This document shows, in pieces, positions 38,214 to 48,569 of a DNA stretch of 64,000 nucleotides (the first letter of the stretch is position 1; each line of letters starts with the position of its first letter). A program made the translations under genes and the position numbers. The notes below the pieces were generated by a model. It was not told where the DNA came from. It made no database searches and was given only the letters and a program-made list of their open reading frames with translations. The DNA is from Roseinatronobacter monicus (GTDB lineage Bacteria > Pseudomonadota > Alphaproteobacteria > Rhodobacterales > Rhodobacteraceae), in assembly GCF_006716865.1 (NCBI RefSeq), contig NZ_VFPT01000001.1, positions 2,103,001 through 2,167,000 on the forward strand, written 5' to 3'.

Positions 38214-39343
38214 CGGGTCAGCACCCGAAATGCAGATGGCTGAACCGAAATCCAGACTTTTTCATCCCATGAAATCGGGTCTTCGTCGCGCAGGCGGTTC
38301 GACTGGCTGGCACGGATCAGGACACCATTCTCCAGCCGGATGCGATACTGCGACATATGGCCGATATAGCCCATTTCCTCGACCACGCCGTGCCAGACAT
38401 TCGGGGTATTTTCGGGCTTGATCCGCGACAGCGCAAAGCGTTCGGGCCGCACAGCGCCCCAGACCTTTTGCGCCCGCGTCAGCCCCCCTTGCGGCGGCAA
38501 CAGCACAGCGCCCAATTCCTGCGTTTCAATGCGCATCATATCAGGGGCGACCGCATCGACCTTGCCCTCGAACAGGTTTACCGAACCGATGAAATCCGCA
38601 ACGAAGCGTGAATTTGGCGTCTCGTAAATCTCGCGCGGCTCGCCAATCTGCTCGATGCCGCCGTCTTTCATCACGCCGATGCGGGTGGCCAAAGTCATCG
38701 CCTCGTCCTGATCATGCGTGACGACAATGAATGTCACACCCAGCGTTTCCTGAATCTTGATCAATTCGAACTGCGTTTCCTCGCGCAGCTTTTTGTCCAG
38801 CGCACCAAGGGGTTCATCCAGCAACAACAGCTTGGGCCGCTTGACCAGCGCGCGCGCCAACGCCACCCGCTGGCGCTGGCCGCCTGACAACTGGTCCGGC
38901 TTGCGCCGCGCCAGCTTCTCCAGCTTGACCATGCGCAGCATCTCGCCCGCACGGTGATAGGCTTCGGATTTCTTCAACCCTTCGCGCAACAGCCCATAGG
39001 CCACATTTTTCTCGACACTCATATGCGGAAACAGCGCGTAGGATTGAAACATCATATTGGTGGGGCGGCGGTCAGGGGGCACGCGGGCCATATCCTCGCC
39101 ATCAATAGTCATCGTCCCGCTTGTCGGCTGCTCGAACCCTGCCAACATGCGCAACAATGTGGATTTGCCACACCCGGATTCGCCCAGCAGGCAAAACAAT
39201 TCACCCTGATAAATGTCGAGGTCAATATTGGAGACGGCAGTGAAATCACCAAAGCTCTTGGTGACCCCGCGTACCGAAATAAAGGGCCGCGCGCCCTCAC
39301 GTCGCCAGGGCCTTGTATCGGCTGCGATAGCTGACTGTGGCAT
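38210..39343 (-). CDS. Polyamine ABC transporter ATP-binding protein (PotA/PotG type)
   Basis: A 377-residue ATPase. Walker A is GESGCGKST, the Q-loop FQSYALFPHM, the signature LSGGQRQRVALARAL, Walker B LLLLDEPLGALD, and the switch His lies in VVTHDQDEAM. A C-terminal TOBE domain (about residues 290-370) follows. The ATG at 39343 is preferred; an in-frame start at 39469 would extend into the hairpin region. It supplies energy for the two permeases downstream. Confidence 0.93.
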   Translation of the reverse strand: MPQSAIAADTRPWRREGARPFISVRGVTKSFGDFTAVSNIDLDIYQGELFCLLGESGCGKSTLLRMLAGFEQPTSGTMTIDGEDMARVPPDRRPTNMMFQSYALFPHMSVEKNVAYGLLREGLKKSEAYHRAGEMLRMVKLEKLARRKPDQLSGGQRQRVALARALVKRPKLLLLDEPLGALDKKLREETQFELIKIQETLGVTFIVVTHDQDEAMTLATRIGVMKDGGIEQIGEPREIYETPNSRFVADFIGSVNLFEGKVDAVAPDMMRIETQELGAVLLPPQGGLTRAQKVWGAVRPERFALSRIKPENTPNVWHGVVEEMGYIGHMSQYRIRLENGVLIRASQSNRLRDEDPISWDEKVWISVQPSAFRVLTR

Positions 39344-39369
39344 AAGACCCCGTCTTGGCAAAGTGAAAT

Positions 39370-39398
39370 GCCCCTGCCCACCCCTTGGGGGCAGAGGC
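39370..39398 (-). terminator. Hairpin between the binding-protein gene and the ATPase gene
   Basis: CTGCCC and GGGCAG, extended by GCC and GGC, pair around CACCCCTTGG. There is no T-run. In ABC operons such hairpins often lower downstream expression or protect the binding-protein message. Confidence 0.6.
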
Positions 39399-39407
39399 TG
39401 CGTACAT

Positions 39408-40517
39408 TTACTGACCGGTGCGGACCCGTGTCCACAGGCGCGTCGCGGTGCGGTCTGTGCGGCTGTCATAGCTGACCCCTGTAAACAGGGTTTCCGTCAC
39501 CTCCGGGGTCGGGAAAATGGCAGGGTCGGTGAAGATTTCCTCATCAACCAAGTCCCATGAGGCGGCATTGGCATTGGGGAACCAGACATAATTCGTGATC
39601 GCTGCGCTGATCTCGGGGCGCATGATGAAATCTATGAAGGCATGCGCGTTTTCAGGATTGGGTGCATCTGCGGGATTACCCATCATGTCAAACCACTGCA
39701 TCGCGCCCTCGCGGGGGATGGCATACCAGACATTCACGCCCTGCCCCGCTTCCTCGGCCCGCTCTGCGGCTTGCAACACGTCACCCGACCACCCGACTGC
39801 AACACAGGTTTCGCCATTGGCCAGATCAGAGATATACTGCGAAGAATGGAAATAGCGCACATGTTCGCGCGCGGCCTGCATCATATCGCTCGCTGCCTCG
39901 AAATCTGCGGCATCGGTGGATTGCGGGTCCAGCCCCATATAGGCAAAGGCGGCCGGAAACATGTCAGTCGGCGAATCAAGCCACGAAATGCCGCAATCGG
40001 CCAGTTGCGCGGCGATTTCCGGGTCAAAGATCATCGCCCAGGTATCGACCTCGAAATCTTCGCCCAGGCGTTCCGCCACCATGTCGATGTTATAGCCAAT
40101 GCCGGTCGTGCCCCACATATAGATGGTCGCATGCTCGTTGCCGGGATCATGCGCGCCCGCAGCGGCCATAAGGTCGGGGTCCATATTCTCCATATTCGGC
40201 AGCAAGTCACGGTTCAGCGGCTGATACACGCCTGCGCCAATCTGGCGTTGCAGAAATGTTCCCGTTGGAACCACCACATCAAACCCCGATGACCCCGCCA
40301 GCAAGCGCGCCTCCAGCGTGTCGTTGCTGTCATAGACGTCGTAATTGACGGTGATCCCCGTCTCCTCGGTAAACTGCTCCAGCACTTCATCGGTGATGTA
40401 ATCGGACCAGTTGAACACATTGACAGTTTCGGCCGCAGCCATGCTGCCCTGCAACGCAAGCGCGGCCCCCGCAGCGATCGCAACCCGATAGATTTGCTGT
40501 CCTGATGTATCTGACAT
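39408..40517 (-). CDS. potF: Putrescine-type periplasmic binding protein (PotF/PotD family)
   Basis: A 369-residue protein with a signal peptide (hydrophobic about residues 9-28, cut near AAAE). The mature N-terminus NVFNWSDYITDEVLEQF is typical for PotF/PotD; the Trp of FNWSDY and the acidic residues bind polyamine. It delivers polyamine to the permeases. The ATG at 40517 is chosen because GGGAG lies 6 bases away; an ATG two codons earlier touches the ribosome site. PotF versus spermidine-specific PotD cannot be settled by eye. Confidence 0.9.
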   Translation of the reverse strand: MSDTSGQQIYRVAIAAGAALALQGSMAAAETVNVFNWSDYITDEVLEQFTEETGITVNYDVYDSNDTLEARLLAGSSGFDVVVPTGTFLQRQIGAGVYQPLNRDLLPNMENMDPDLMAAAGAHDPGNEHATIYMWGTTGIGYNIDMVAERLGEDFEVDTWAMIFDPEIAAQLADCGISWLDSPTDMFPAAFAYMGLDPQSTDAADFEAASDMMQAAREHVRYFHSSQYISDLANGETCVAVGWSGDVLQAAERAEEAGQGVNVWYAIPREGAMQWFDMMGNPADAPNPENAHAFIDFIMRPEISAAITNYVWFPNANAASWDLVDEEIFTDPAIFPTPEVTETLFTGVSYDSRTDRTATRLWTRVRTGQ

Positions 40518-40611
40518 GTTCATCTCCCTGTTGGACAGTCAGGCGCAGGCGGTCTTCGGCCCGTGCCATGACTGGCATGTGTTATTTCATGCATCTCACA
40601 AGAAAAGTGGG

Positions 40612-40626
40612 GGGGTTGGCAACCCC
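40612..40626. other. Hairpin in the gap between potF and the quinone oxidoreductase
   Basis: GGGGTT and AACCCC pair over 6 bases with a 3-base loop. On the forward strand GTTTT follows; on the reverse strand, which is the transcribed one here, only C bases follow. It may be a weak terminator or part of the potF leader. Confidence 0.45.
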
Positions 40627-40708
40627 GTTTTAGGCGATTGCGCCAAAACTTGATCAAATTATGCAAGGGCACCCCAAAATAGATGCAGATGCTCCCTATC
40701 TGGCCACC

Positions 40709-41701
40709 TCAGCCCTCGATTCGCAGCACGATTTTGCCAATATGCGCCGAGCTTTCCATCCGCGCATGTGCAAGGCGCGCATCATTCAGCGCGAATTCAC
40801 TGTCCATCACCGGCGCCAGTCGCCCTGCCGCCAGCAGCGGCCAGACCTCGCTCTCCAACTGCGCGGCGATCGCCGCTTTGGCCGCATCCGATTGTGGCCG
40901 CAACGTAGAGCCGGTGATCGTCAGCCGGCGCATCATCAAAGGGGCAAAATTCACGGTAACTTTAGGGCCTTGCAAAAAGGCAATCTGCACCAGCCGCCCA
41001 TCCACCGCCAGGGCGCGCAGATTTCGCGGCAGATACTCGCCGCCGACCATATCCAGAATCAGGTTCGCCCCACCCTCTTTCTTCAGGATTTCAACAAAAT
41101 CCGCGTCGCGGTAATTGATCGCCTGCTCTGCCCCCAGCTGCACACAGGCTGCACATTTCTCGTCCGAGCCCGCGGTTGCAAACACCCGCGCGCCGAAGAC
41201 ATGCGCCAACTGGATTGCGGTCGTGCCAATGCCCGAAGATCCGCCATGCACCAAAAACCGCTCGCCTGCCTGCAAGCCCCCGCGCATGAAGACATTGGAC
41301 CAGACCGTAAAAAATGTCTCGGGCAGGCAGGCCGCTTCGCGCAGCCCCATTCCTTCCGGCACAGGCAGCACCTGCCCCGCATCCGTCAATGCATGCTCGG
41401 CATAAGCGCCGCCCGGAAACAACGCACATACCTTGTCCCCGACGCTCCAACGCGTCACGCCTGCCCCAAGGGCCGCAATGGTGCCCGCGCCTTCCAGTCC
41501 GGGCAGATCGCTGGCACCGGCGGGTGGGTCATACGCGCCTGCGCGTTGCAGCGCATCAGGCCGGTTAACCCCGGCATAGGCCATGCGGATCACCACCTGC
41601 CCCGCCCCTGGCACAGGCACAGGCCGGCTCACCTCACGCAGAACATCCGGCCCCCCCGGTTCTGATATCTCGATTGCACGCATTGTATCGGGCAAGTCCA
41701 T
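40709..41701 (-). CDS. NAD(P)H quinone oxidoreductase (medium-chain dehydrogenase, PIG3-like)
   Basis: A 330-residue medium-chain reductase. The N-terminus is MRAIEISEPGGPDVL, followed by the substrate part (YAGVNRPDALQRAG) and the NADPH-binding motif HGGSSGIGTTAIQLA (about residue 150). The zinc ligands of alcohol dehydrogenases are absent, as in quinone reductases. GGAGG lies 7 bases before the ATG. The substrate is unknown. Confidence 0.9.
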   Translation of the reverse strand: MDLPDTMRAIEISEPGGPDVLREVSRPVPVPGAGQVVIRMAYAGVNRPDALQRAGAYDPPAGASDLPGLEGAGTIAALGAGVTRWSVGDKVCALFPGGAYAEHALTDAGQVLPVPEGMGLREAACLPETFFTVWSNVFMRGGLQAGERFLVHGGSSGIGTTAIQLAHVFGARVFATAGSDEKCAACVQLGAEQAINYRDADFVEILKKEGGANLILDMVGGEYLPRNLRALAVDGRLVQIAFLQGPKVTVNFAPLMMRRLTITGSTLRPQSDAAKAAIAAQLESEVWPLLAAGRLAPVMDSEFALNDARLAHARMESSAHIGKIVLRIEG

Positions 41702-41750
41702 GGGTCATCCTCCAGCTTCATTTTCTTGCCCGAAATACTCCGGGGGTGAA

Positions 41751-41787
41751 TGGCGCGGGTTTCCGCGCCAGAGGGGGCAGCGCCCCC
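41751..41787. repeat. Two consecutive hairpins after the aminotransferase gene (possible dispersed element)
   Basis: TGGCGCGG and CCGCGCCA pair (41751-41770), then GGGGGC and GCCCCC pair (41773-41787). The block lies directly after the stop of the aminotransferase gene on the reverse strand. GGGGGCAGCGCCCCC blocks with a CCGAAATACTCC stretch next to them recur between genes in Rhodobacteraceae as I recall. Confidence 0.65.
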
Positions 41788-42651
41788 TTATGCCCGATGT
41801 GACAGCGCGTAATCCCAATACAGTTCGCGCGCCCGCAGCCCCATGCGTGGGGTGCCCAATTCGCGCTCCAGATAGCGTGTCACGGGCATCACTTTTGCAA
41901 TATTGCCGGTCACAAAAATCTCTGACGCCTGCTGAAAATCCTCCAGCGTCAGGCTGGTCTCGACCACGTCTACCCCGTCTGCGCGCAACAGCGCGATCAC
42001 GCGTTGGCGGGTGATACCATTGAGGAACATGCCATTGGGAACCGGCGTCAGCACCACCCCGTCGCGCACCATAAACACATTGGTCGAGGCCGTCTCGGCC
42101 ACATGCCCGTCCACATCCAGCGACAACGCGTTGGAATAGCCCCGCTTACGCGCCTCTGCCATGATGCGCGCGTTGTTGGCATAGAGTGATCCTGCTTTGG
42201 CTTCGGTCAGCGCCATATCGGGGCGCGGGCGGCAAAATGGCGAAACGGTCAGCGAAAACGCGCCTGGTGCGGGCATTTCCAGCGCCTCGATGCAGATTGC
42301 AAAGCCGGTACTGTCGGGCAGGGCGTCGATAATTCCGGGACTGGATTCGCGCGACCACATCATCGGGCGCAGATACAACTCCGCATCGGGCGCAAACTTG
42401 GCGCAGCCCTCTTCCATCAATCCTTGAACGGTTGCCGCATCGACAGGTGCCACCATGCCCATCGCCTCGGCGGACCGGATGATGCGGGCGGCGTGCAGGT
42501 CCAGATCAGGGCGCACCCCTTCAAACTGCCGCGCCCCATCGAACACTTGCGAGCCAAGCCATGCGGCATGATCGGCCGCCCCGATGATCGGCGCGTTGCC
42601 TTTATGCCATTGGCCATCCACCCATGTGACGATGTCCTTGCCGACTGCCAT
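41788..42651 (-). CDS. ilvE: Branched-chain amino acid aminotransferase-like protein (class IV)
   Basis: A 287-residue fold-type IV aminotransferase. Motifs are [18 protein letters not shown], the PLP lysine in [19 protein letters not shown] and the C-terminal [15 protein letters not shown]. It interconverts branched-chain amino acids and 2-oxo acids. The ATG at 42651 ([10 protein letters not shown]) has GGCGG upstream; a longer start at 42744 would overlap the COQ9 gene. A second class IV enzyme is at 32456. Confidence 0.88.
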   Translation of the reverse strand: MAVGKDIVTWVDGQWHKGNAPIIGAADHAAWLGSQVFDGARQFEGVRPDLDLHAARIIRSAEAMGMVAPVDAATVQGLMEEGCAKFAPDAELYLRPMMWSRESSPGIIDALPDSTGFAICIEALEMPAPGAFSLTVSPFCRPRPDMALTEAKAGSLYANNARIMAEARKRGYSNALSLDVDGHVAETASTNVFMVRDGVVLTPVPNGMFLNGITRQRVIALLRADGVDVVETSLTLEDFQQASEIFVTGNIAKVMPVTRYLERELGTPRMGLRARELYWDYALSHRA

Positions 42652-42712
42652 GTTCCGCCCTCTCCCGCCCGGTACCTCTTGGGCGGCAAACTGCGTCGCA
42701 ATCGCGCGGGCG

Positions 42713-43408
42713 TCAACCCTGTTGCGTGGGTGGCGGGCTGACATGGCCCGGCAGGTCGGATTGCGGCCCGCGTGCCGGTGCCTTTATGCACGACAGAATC
42801 GCCTTTGGCCCTGCAAGGGCCGCGCGCAGCAGCGGGTTCTTCTCGGCAGCGCCTTTGACGCGTTCGAATTGCATGACCCCGTCAATCCGCCGATCCAGAA
42901 AATTCCATGTCGCTTGCGCATTCGGGCTGTCATCGCCCAACCAATACAGCACCGTCGAGGAATAGACCCCCGCAAGCGTGGCCCGTTTGGTATACCAGTT
43001 GTAATCGGTCGAGCTGTCCCCGAGCGTGTTCCAGATCAGATCAGCAGTTCCCCAGATGACGCGCGCGCCATCCGGTGCATAGGGGGGCAGCGCAAACAGC
43101 GCGGCCCCGCGCCGGACCAGTTCACGATCTTCTGCCGCCTCGATCCGCGTGCGCACAGCAAATGCGATGCGATCCCGAAACCGCAAATGGCTTATATCCT
43201 CGGCTGCCAGCTTTGCAGCCATTTGCGCATCGCCGCGCCGGTGATAGGCCAGCGCCAGATCGACACCGCCACGCGGGAACAAAGCTCGCGCCGTGGCGAT
43301 ATCCATACCGGAATCATTCGCGGCGGCCTTCAGGGCTTCATCACTCCAGCCATCGAAAGGAACATGCAAAAGGGCTGCATCAAGCAAGATATCAATCTGG
43401 TCACGCAT
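42713..43408 (-). CDS. COQ9 family protein (ubiquinone biosynthesis)
   Basis: A 231-residue protein. The N-terminus resembles TetR-like helices; the COQ9 domain has [18 protein letters not shown] and [20 protein letters not shown]. In mitochondria COQ9 binds a lipid and presents quinone intermediates to COQ7. The ATG at 43408 has GGAG 7 bases upstream. It is divergent from rpsU across 108 bases. Confidence 0.92.
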   Translation of the reverse strand: MRDQIDILLDAALLHVPFDGWSDEALKAAANDSGMDIATARALFPRGGVDLALAYHRRGDAQMAAKLAAEDISHLRFRDRIAFAVRTRIEAAEDRELVRRGAALFALPPYAPDGARVIWGTADLIWNTLGDSSTDYNWYTKRATLAGVYSSTVLYWLGDDSPNAQATWNFLDRRIDGVMQFERVKGAAEKNPLLRAALAGPKAILSCIKAPARGPQSDLPGHVSPPPTQQG

Positions 43409-43516
43409 GGCATTTCTCCGTTTCAGCGTGCGGGTGGACATAGCGCACAGGTTTTGCTAGACGACCCACTCCTGCACTTGAACGTAACTCTAACTTGGAA
43501 AGGTGGTGAAAACCAC

Positions 43517-43723
43517 ATGCAGGTATCCGTTCGTGACAACAATGTCGATCAGGCCCTTCGTGCGCTGAAGAAGAAACTCCAGCGTGAAGGTGTGTTTCGT
43601 GAAATGAAGCTCAAGCAGCATTTCGAGAAGCCCTCCGAGAAGAAAGCCCGCGAGAAAGCCGAAGCGATCCGCCGTGCGCGCAAACTGGCGCGCAAGAAAG
43701 CGCAGCGCGAAAACGGCCTCTGA
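43517..43723 (+). CDS. rpsU: 30S ribosomal protein S21
   Basis: A 68-residue basic protein with the S21 signature ([20 protein letters not shown], then [19 protein letters not shown]). It is part of the 30S platform. AGGTGG lies 10 bases before the ATG, and a strong terminator follows at 43774. Confidence 0.97.
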   Translation: MQVSVRDNNVDQALRALKKKLQREGVFREMKLKQHFEKPSEKKAREKAEAIRRARKLARKKAQRENGL

Positions 43724-43773
43724 ACCGGCATACGCTCTGAGATGGAGCTTACGCCCCGTTTTGGAAACAGCAA

Positions 43774-43804
43774 CCCCCGAAGGCCTCGCCTGCGGGGGTT
43801 TTTG
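43774..43804 (+). terminator. Rho-independent terminator of rpsU
   Basis: CCCCCG (43774-43779) and CGGGGG (43793-43798) pair, with AGGC and GCCT extending the inner stem. A TTTTTG tract follows. Confidence 0.95.
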
Positions 43805-43855
43805 TTTGGATTTCAGATGGTCGTTTCAGGACCGCTCACAGTATAGCGCAACCCA

Positions 43856-44560
43856 TCACCGCAGCGCGCGCCGCCAGCCCGCAGCCTGCGCTTGGTCTTC
43901 TGTGCAAAACCAGCGTGTTTCACTGCCGCGCATCGTGACCTGATCGTAATGGCGCTGCCCCGGCAGATGGTAGATCCGACCGTTCGACGACACATTGCCT
44001 TTTATGGCGCAGTCGGGCGCAGGCGGCACCACTGGCGCCACGTGCTGCGCAGAAGCGGTTGACGCCGCGCAAAACCCCGCCACAGGATTAAGCGGCCCTG
44101 AAAATACACCTGCCCGCGCCTTCACTGCGCGCTGCTCTGCGTTCAGATAGGTCTGTTCCTGCCCTTGCTCACGCGCAAAGCGCAAACACACCCGCGCCAC
44201 GCCAGCTTCGATCAGGTCAACGGCGATATCACGGCCATCCAGATAGCAGCGCCCGACAACGCGGTCGTAACTCCGCTGGCCCAGATCGACACATCGCAGC
44301 TTGTGCCCTGCCAACATCGCCTTCGCTGCTTCTTTCGCCCAAGACCCGCAAGGCCATTTCTGCCCAAAGGCATCCTGACACTGCTCGCGCATCTCGGGTG
44401 CATCAATGCCCCCAAGCCGAATACGCTGGCCCGCAACTTCCAGCGTATCGCCATCAATGATGCGCGGCGCGCCCGCTATTTCAGGCTGCGCCGCCCAAAG
44501 GGGTAGCGCAACAAGCATGGCAACGAAAAGCGAACAAATCCTTAACATGGGTGAAGTCAT
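43856..44560 (-). CDS. Secreted thermonuclease-family (SNase) protein
   Basis: A 234-residue protein with a signal peptide (about residues 1-23). The SNase domain has RIIDGDTLEVAGQRIRLGGIDAPE, with the metal-binding Asp and a catalytic Arg in the first part and ARVCLRFAREQ later. A C-terminal domain of about 50 residues (CAIKGNVSSNGRIYHLPG, then TRWFCTEDQAQAAGWRRA) is also found in many related proteins. The role of the second domain is unknown. It stands alone, convergent with rpsU. Confidence 0.9.
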   Translation of the reverse strand: MTSPMLRICSLFVAMLVALPLWAAQPEIAGAPRIIDGDTLEVAGQRIRLGGIDAPEMREQCQDAFGQKWPCGSWAKEAAKAMLAGHKLRCVDLGQRSYDRVVGRCYLDGRDIAVDLIEAGVARVCLRFAREQGQEQTYLNAEQRAVKARAGVFSGPLNPVAGFCAASTASAQHVAPVVPPAPDCAIKGNVSSNGRIYHLPGQRHYDQVTMRGSETRWFCTEDQAQAAGWRRALR

Positions 44561-44637
44561 GCCGCATGTGACGCAACCACGTCAAAGGGTTTGTTAACTT
44601 TTATGAACGCAATGCGCAGAGTAACTGCACCTGTCCC

Positions 44638-46281
44638 TCAGCGTTGCGCATTTGCCCAATCCGGATGCATCCAAGGCTCCTGATTGCCCGCAGGCAGGCT
44701 TCGGCCCAGCATATGATCTGCGATCTTCTCGCCCACCATGATTGAGGGCGCATTCAGATTGCCATTTGTGATACGCGGAAAGACCGAACTGTCGGCCACA
44801 CGCAGCCCCTCGACCCCGATCACACGGCCATGCGGGTCGACCACCGCCATCGGGTCGCTGGCCCGCCCCATTTTGGCCGTCCCACACGGGTGATAAGCGC
44901 TCTCGACATGCGCGCGGATAAAGTCATCAAGCGCGGCATCGTCCTGCACATCTGCCCCAGGCTGTATTTCCTTGCGCAAAAACGGATGAAACGCCGCCTG
45001 CCCCATGATCTCGCGCGTCAGGCGGATGCAGGTGCGGAATTCCTCCCAATCCTGTGGATCGCTCATATAGTTGAAACAGATGCGTGGCGCGTCTTGTGCA
45101 TTGGCGGACCGCAGCTTGACCCAGCCCCGGCTTTTGGACCGCATCGGCCCGACATGCGTTTGAAACCCATGCCCTTCCGCCACGGCCTTGCCATCATAGC
45201 GCACGGCGATGGGCAGGAAATGATATTGAATGTCTGGATAGCTGATGCCCGCGCGCGAGCGGATGAAAGCACAAGCCTCAAACTGGTTCGAGGCACCCGG
45301 CCCCTTGCGCGCAAACAGCCATTGCGCGCCCACCCATGCCTTTCCGGGCAGGTTCCAGTATTTATAAAGCGTGATTGGCAGGCTTGCGGAATATTGCAGA
45401 TACAATTCCAGATGGTCCTGCAAATTCTGCCCCACGCCAGCGCGATCCGCGCGCAGCGCAATCCCATGCTCGGCCAGATGCGCGGCAGGTCCGATCCCCG
45501 ACAGCATCAGCAGTTTCGGTGTGTTGATGCTAGAGGCCGCCAGCACCACTTCCGCCCGCGCCCGAATTTCGCGCCCGTCCTGCAAGGCCACGCCACAGGC
45601 ACGGTTATCCGCATCAAACAGCACCCGCGCGACATCGCCGCGCACCAGCTTTGCGCGCCCTGTGGCCAAAGCAGGGCGCAGATAGGCGCGGGCTGCCGAC
45701 CAGCGCTGGCCCTGCCAGATCGTGGCCTCCATCGCGCCAAACCCCTCTTGCTGCGCGCCGTTATAATCTTCGGTTACCGGATAGCCTGCCTGCCGCCCCG
45801 CTTCGATAAAGGCATCAAAGAGCGGGTTCTCGCGCGCACCACGGCTGATATGCACTGGCCCGCCCTGCCCGCGCCAGTCCGACCCGTCGCCGCCATGCCA
45901 GTCTTCCATACGCTTGAAGTACGGCAGCACATCCGCATAGCGCCAGCCATCCGCACCGCTATCGGCCCAATGGTCATAATCCTGTGCATGGCCACGCACA
46001 TAGACCATACCATTGATGCTGGATGACCCCCCGACGACGCGCCCGCGCGGACAGGCCAGAACGCGGCCGCCCAGATACGGCTCCGGCTCGGTCTGAAAGC
46101 CCCAATCATAGCGGCGCATATTCATCGGGTAGGACAACGCACCCGGCATCTGAATGAACGGCCCCGCATCGCTGCCGCCTGCCTCAATCACCAGCACCGA
46201 ATGCCCTGCCTCGGCCAAACGATAGGCCGCAGCAGAGCCGCCAGAGCCTGCACCAACGACAATGTAATCTGCTTCTGTCAT
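44638..46281 (-). CDS. betA: Choline dehydrogenase
   Basis: A 547-residue GMC oxidoreductase. The FAD-binding start is [21 protein letters not shown], the GMC signature is [20 protein letters not shown] and the C-terminal catalytic His region is HPCGTAKMG, with [18 protein letters not shown]. It oxidises choline to betaine aldehyde at the inner membrane. It is the third gene of the betIBA order, separated from betB by 151 bases. Confidence 0.96.
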   Translation of the reverse strand: MTEADYIVVGAGSGGSAAAYRLAEAGHSVLVIEAGGSDAGPFIQMPGALSYPMNMRRYDWGFQTEPEPYLGGRVLACPRGRVVGGSSSINGMVYVRGHAQDYDHWADSGADGWRYADVLPYFKRMEDWHGGDGSDWRGQGGPVHISRGARENPLFDAFIEAGRQAGYPVTEDYNGAQQEGFGAMEATIWQGQRWSAARAYLRPALATGRAKLVRGDVARVLFDADNRACGVALQDGREIRARAEVVLAASSINTPKLLMLSGIGPAAHLAEHGIALRADRAGVGQNLQDHLELYLQYSASLPITLYKYWNLPGKAWVGAQWLFARKGPGASNQFEACAFIRSRAGISYPDIQYHFLPIAVRYDGKAVAEGHGFQTHVGPMRSKSRGWVKLRSANAQDAPRICFNYMSDPQDWEEFRTCIRLTREIMGQAAFHPFLRKEIQPGADVQDDAALDDFIRAHVESAYHPCGTAKMGRASDPMAVVDPHGRVIGVEGLRVADSSVFPRITNGNLNAPSIMVGEKIADHMLGRSLPAGNQEPWMHPDWANAQR

Positions 46282-46349
46282 GTCGATTCCTTACGCGTTG
46301 ATGCCGCTGTGCCACCAAGGATTTCGCCCCGTGTTCGGGGGCCGGGCGC

Positions 46350-46367
46350 GCGGGCCGAATGGCCCGC
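46350..46367. other. Hairpin between betB and betA
   Basis: GCGGGCC and GGCCCGC pair over 7 bases with the loop GAAT. No T-run follows. It may partially stop or stabilise the message in this 151-base gap; otherwise nothing gene-like is seen there. Confidence 0.55.
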
Positions 46368-46432
46368 CAAATGCATGTCTTCGCGCCCCTTGGCGCGGCA
46401 ATTTGGTCAGACCCGGTCAGCCGGGCGCATCA

Positions 46433-47884
46433 TCAATAGGGGGCATCCACATCGCCCAGCCCCAGATAGACCGACTTGATCCGTGTATAATGCTCCAGCG
46501 CGGCATGACCGTTTTCGCGGCCCACGCCACTGGCCTTGACCCCGCCAAAGGGCATTTCTACTGGCGTCAGGTTATAGGCGTTGATCCAGCAGGTGCCTGC
46601 CTGCAACTGGCTCACAACCCGGTGCCCCCGCATGATGTCGCGCGTGAAAACGCCTGCGGCCAGCCCGTATTCGGTGGCATTGGCTCGCGCGATGACATCG
46701 GCCTCATCATCGAAATCCAGCACGGTCATTACCGGGCCAAAAATCTCTTCGCGCGCAATCACCATCTCATCGGTCACATCGGCGAAGACTGTGGGCTGCA
46801 CATAACACCCCGTTGTGCCCACACGCGCACCGCCGCAAACCAGCCGCGCGCCCTCTGCGTTACCTTGATCGATATAGCCCAGCACTTTGCTAAGTTGTCC
46901 GTCCGAGACCAGCGGCCCCATCTGCGTGGCCTCGTCCAGCGGATCGCCCAGCACGATGGCCCCCGCGCGTGCGGCCAGCTTGTCCAGAAACGCGGCCTTG
47001 ATGCTGCGATGCACAAAGACCCGCGTCCCGTTTGAACAGATTTGCCCGGCAGAATAGAAATTCGCCAGCATCGCGGCACCCACAGCATTATCGAGATCGG
47101 CATCGTCAAATATGATCAAGGGCGATTTGCCACCCAGCTCCATCGTGGCGGATTTGATCCCTTGTGCGGCGCTGGCATAGACCTTGCGCCCAGTTGGAAC
47201 CGACCCTGTCAGCGACACTTTGGCCACAAGCGGATCGGTCACAAGCTGTGCGCCCACCTCGCCCATCCCCTGCACCACGTTGAACAGACCATCCGGCAGG
47301 CCCGCCTCTTGCAGGATTTCTGCCAGGGCCAGCGCAGACAAGGGTGTCACTTCCGAGGGTTTGAACACCATCGCATTGCCAAAGGCCAGCGCAGGGGCCG
47401 CTTTCCAGCACGCGATCTGCATGGGGTAGTTCCACGCCCCGATGCCCACACAAACGCCCAACGCCTCGCGCAAAGTATAAGCCATGTCGCGGCCCAGCGG
47501 GATCGTCTGCCCCGTCACAGTTGCCGCAAAGCCCGCGAAATATTCCAGCGCATCCGCCCCCGAGGCCGCATCGGCCACCAGCGTTTCCTGCAACGGCTTG
47601 CCTGTATCCAACGTCTCAAGGACGGACAGGTCATGATTGCGCGCGCGCAGAATATCTGCCGCGCGGCGCAACACGCGCCCCCGCTCAACCGGCGGGCGCG
47701 CGGCCCACGCATGCTGCGCATCGGCCGCTGCCGCCAAGGCCTGATCGATCACCGCAGGCGTGGCGGCATGAAGCTGTGCCACAACCTCACCAGTGGCAGG
47801 GAAAATGCTTTCAAACGCTGCGCCTGCCCGGTCCTCGATCCATGCGCCTGCAATGAAATGGCTGGCTTTTGGTTGTGCTCTCAT
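46433..47884 (-). CDS. betB: Betaine aldehyde dehydrogenase
   Basis: A 483-residue aldehyde dehydrogenase. The catalytic Cys is in [13 protein letters not shown] (about residue 285) and the Glu in [11 protein letters not shown] (about 250). The N-terminal part has the NAD-binding fold with the [12 protein letters not shown] loop. It makes glycine betaine from betaine aldehyde. The start overlaps the betI stop (ATGA). Confidence 0.95.
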   Translation of the reverse strand: MRAQPKASHFIAGAWIEDRAGAAFESIFPATGEVVAQLHAATPAVIDQALAAAADAQHAWAARPPVERGRVLRRAADILRARNHDLSVLETLDTGKPLQETLVADAASGADALEYFAGFAATVTGQTIPLGRDMAYTLREALGVCVGIGAWNYPMQIACWKAAPALAFGNAMVFKPSEVTPLSALALAEILQEAGLPDGLFNVVQGMGEVGAQLVTDPLVAKVSLTGSVPTGRKVYASAAQGIKSATMELGGKSPLIIFDDADLDNAVGAAMLANFYSAGQICSNGTRVFVHRSIKAAFLDKLAARAGAIVLGDPLDEATQMGPLVSDGQLSKVLGYIDQGNAEGARLVCGGARVGTTGCYVQPTVFADVTDEMVIAREEIFGPVMTVLDFDDEADVIARANATEYGLAAGVFTRDIMRGHRVVSQLQAGTCWINAYNLTPVEMPFGGVKASGVGRENGHAALEHYTRIKSVYLGLGDVDAPY

Positions 47885-48465
47885 GTCTTGCCTCCTGCAA
47901 TCGCGGCCTCGATCCAGTCTTGCACCCGCTGTGCGGCGCGCGCGCCATCAGGCTCACCTGTGCCCAGCGCTTCGTGCAGATAGACCCCGTCAATCATCGC
48001 GGCCGCCCCATCGGCCAGGTCATTCGCGCCGGGTCCTGCAAGGGGGCGCAGGGCGTGGCGCAGGTTCGAGCGCAGACGCGCCTGATAGATGCGCAACAAG
48101 CGCGCCGCCTCTTGGTTGCGCTGCGCCATGACGTAGAAATTCAGCCATGCCGCCACCACTTCCCGCCGGAAATTTGTGCCGGTGAACGACACGCGTACCA
48201 GTGCGCGCAAACGCCCTTGCGGGTTTTCTGCGGCCACAAGCGCGCCCCGTATCTCTGCACCATAGAGGGCCAGCACATGCCGCATGGCCGCCAGAAACAT
48301 CTGTTCCTTCGACCCGAAATAGTGATGCGCGAGCGCCGATGACATGCCCGCACGCTTTGCAATCCGGCTGACCGTCACATCAAGCGAACCGGTCTGCCCG
48401 ATCTCGACAATCGCGGCCTTGATCAATGCGTCGCGCCTGATAGGCTCCATCCCGAGCTTTGGCAT
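47881..48465 (-). CDS. betI: Choline-responsive repressor BetI
   Basis: A 194-residue TetR-family protein with the BetI helix-turn-helix ([20 protein letters not shown], then YFGSKEQM). It represses the bet genes and in other species is released by choline. A palindrome resembling BetI operators lies between it and the divergent choX. Confidence 0.95.
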   Translation of the reverse strand: MPKLGMEPIRRDALIKAAIVEIGQTGSLDVTVSRIAKRAGMSSALAHHYFGSKEQMFLAAMRHVLALYGAEIRGALVAAENPQGRLRALVRVSFTGTNFRREVVAAWLNFYVMAQRNQEAARLLRIYQARLRSNLRHALRPLAGPGANDLADGAAAMIDGVYLHEALGTGEPDGARAAQRVQDWIEAAIAGGKT

Positions 48466-48525
48466 ATGTCATTCCTGCAACTTGCATGTCAGTTTTCCGT
48501 TGCATTATGACTAGCCGATTGTTTA

Positions 48526-48541
48526 TTGATTGGTCAATCAA
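48526..48541. promoter_or_regulatory. betI: Candidate BetI operator
   Basis: TTGATTG (48526-48532) and CAATCAA (48535-48541) form a perfect 7-base inverted repeat around GT, in the gap between divergent betI and choX. The E. coli BetI site likewise centres on a TTGATTGG-like palindrome. It could control both directions. Confidence 0.75.
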
Positions 48542-48569
48542 GAAAAACACCACAACCGGGAGAGATACC

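Noticed and set aside
44830..46026. Long open frame (398 codons) on the forward strand over betA
   Set aside because: It is antisense to the choline dehydrogenase and lacks recognisable motifs.
48526..48541. FNR/FnrL site
   Set aside because: The half-sites TTGAT and ATCAA are separated by 6 bases rather than the 4 of an FNR box, and the position beside betI favours a BetI operator.
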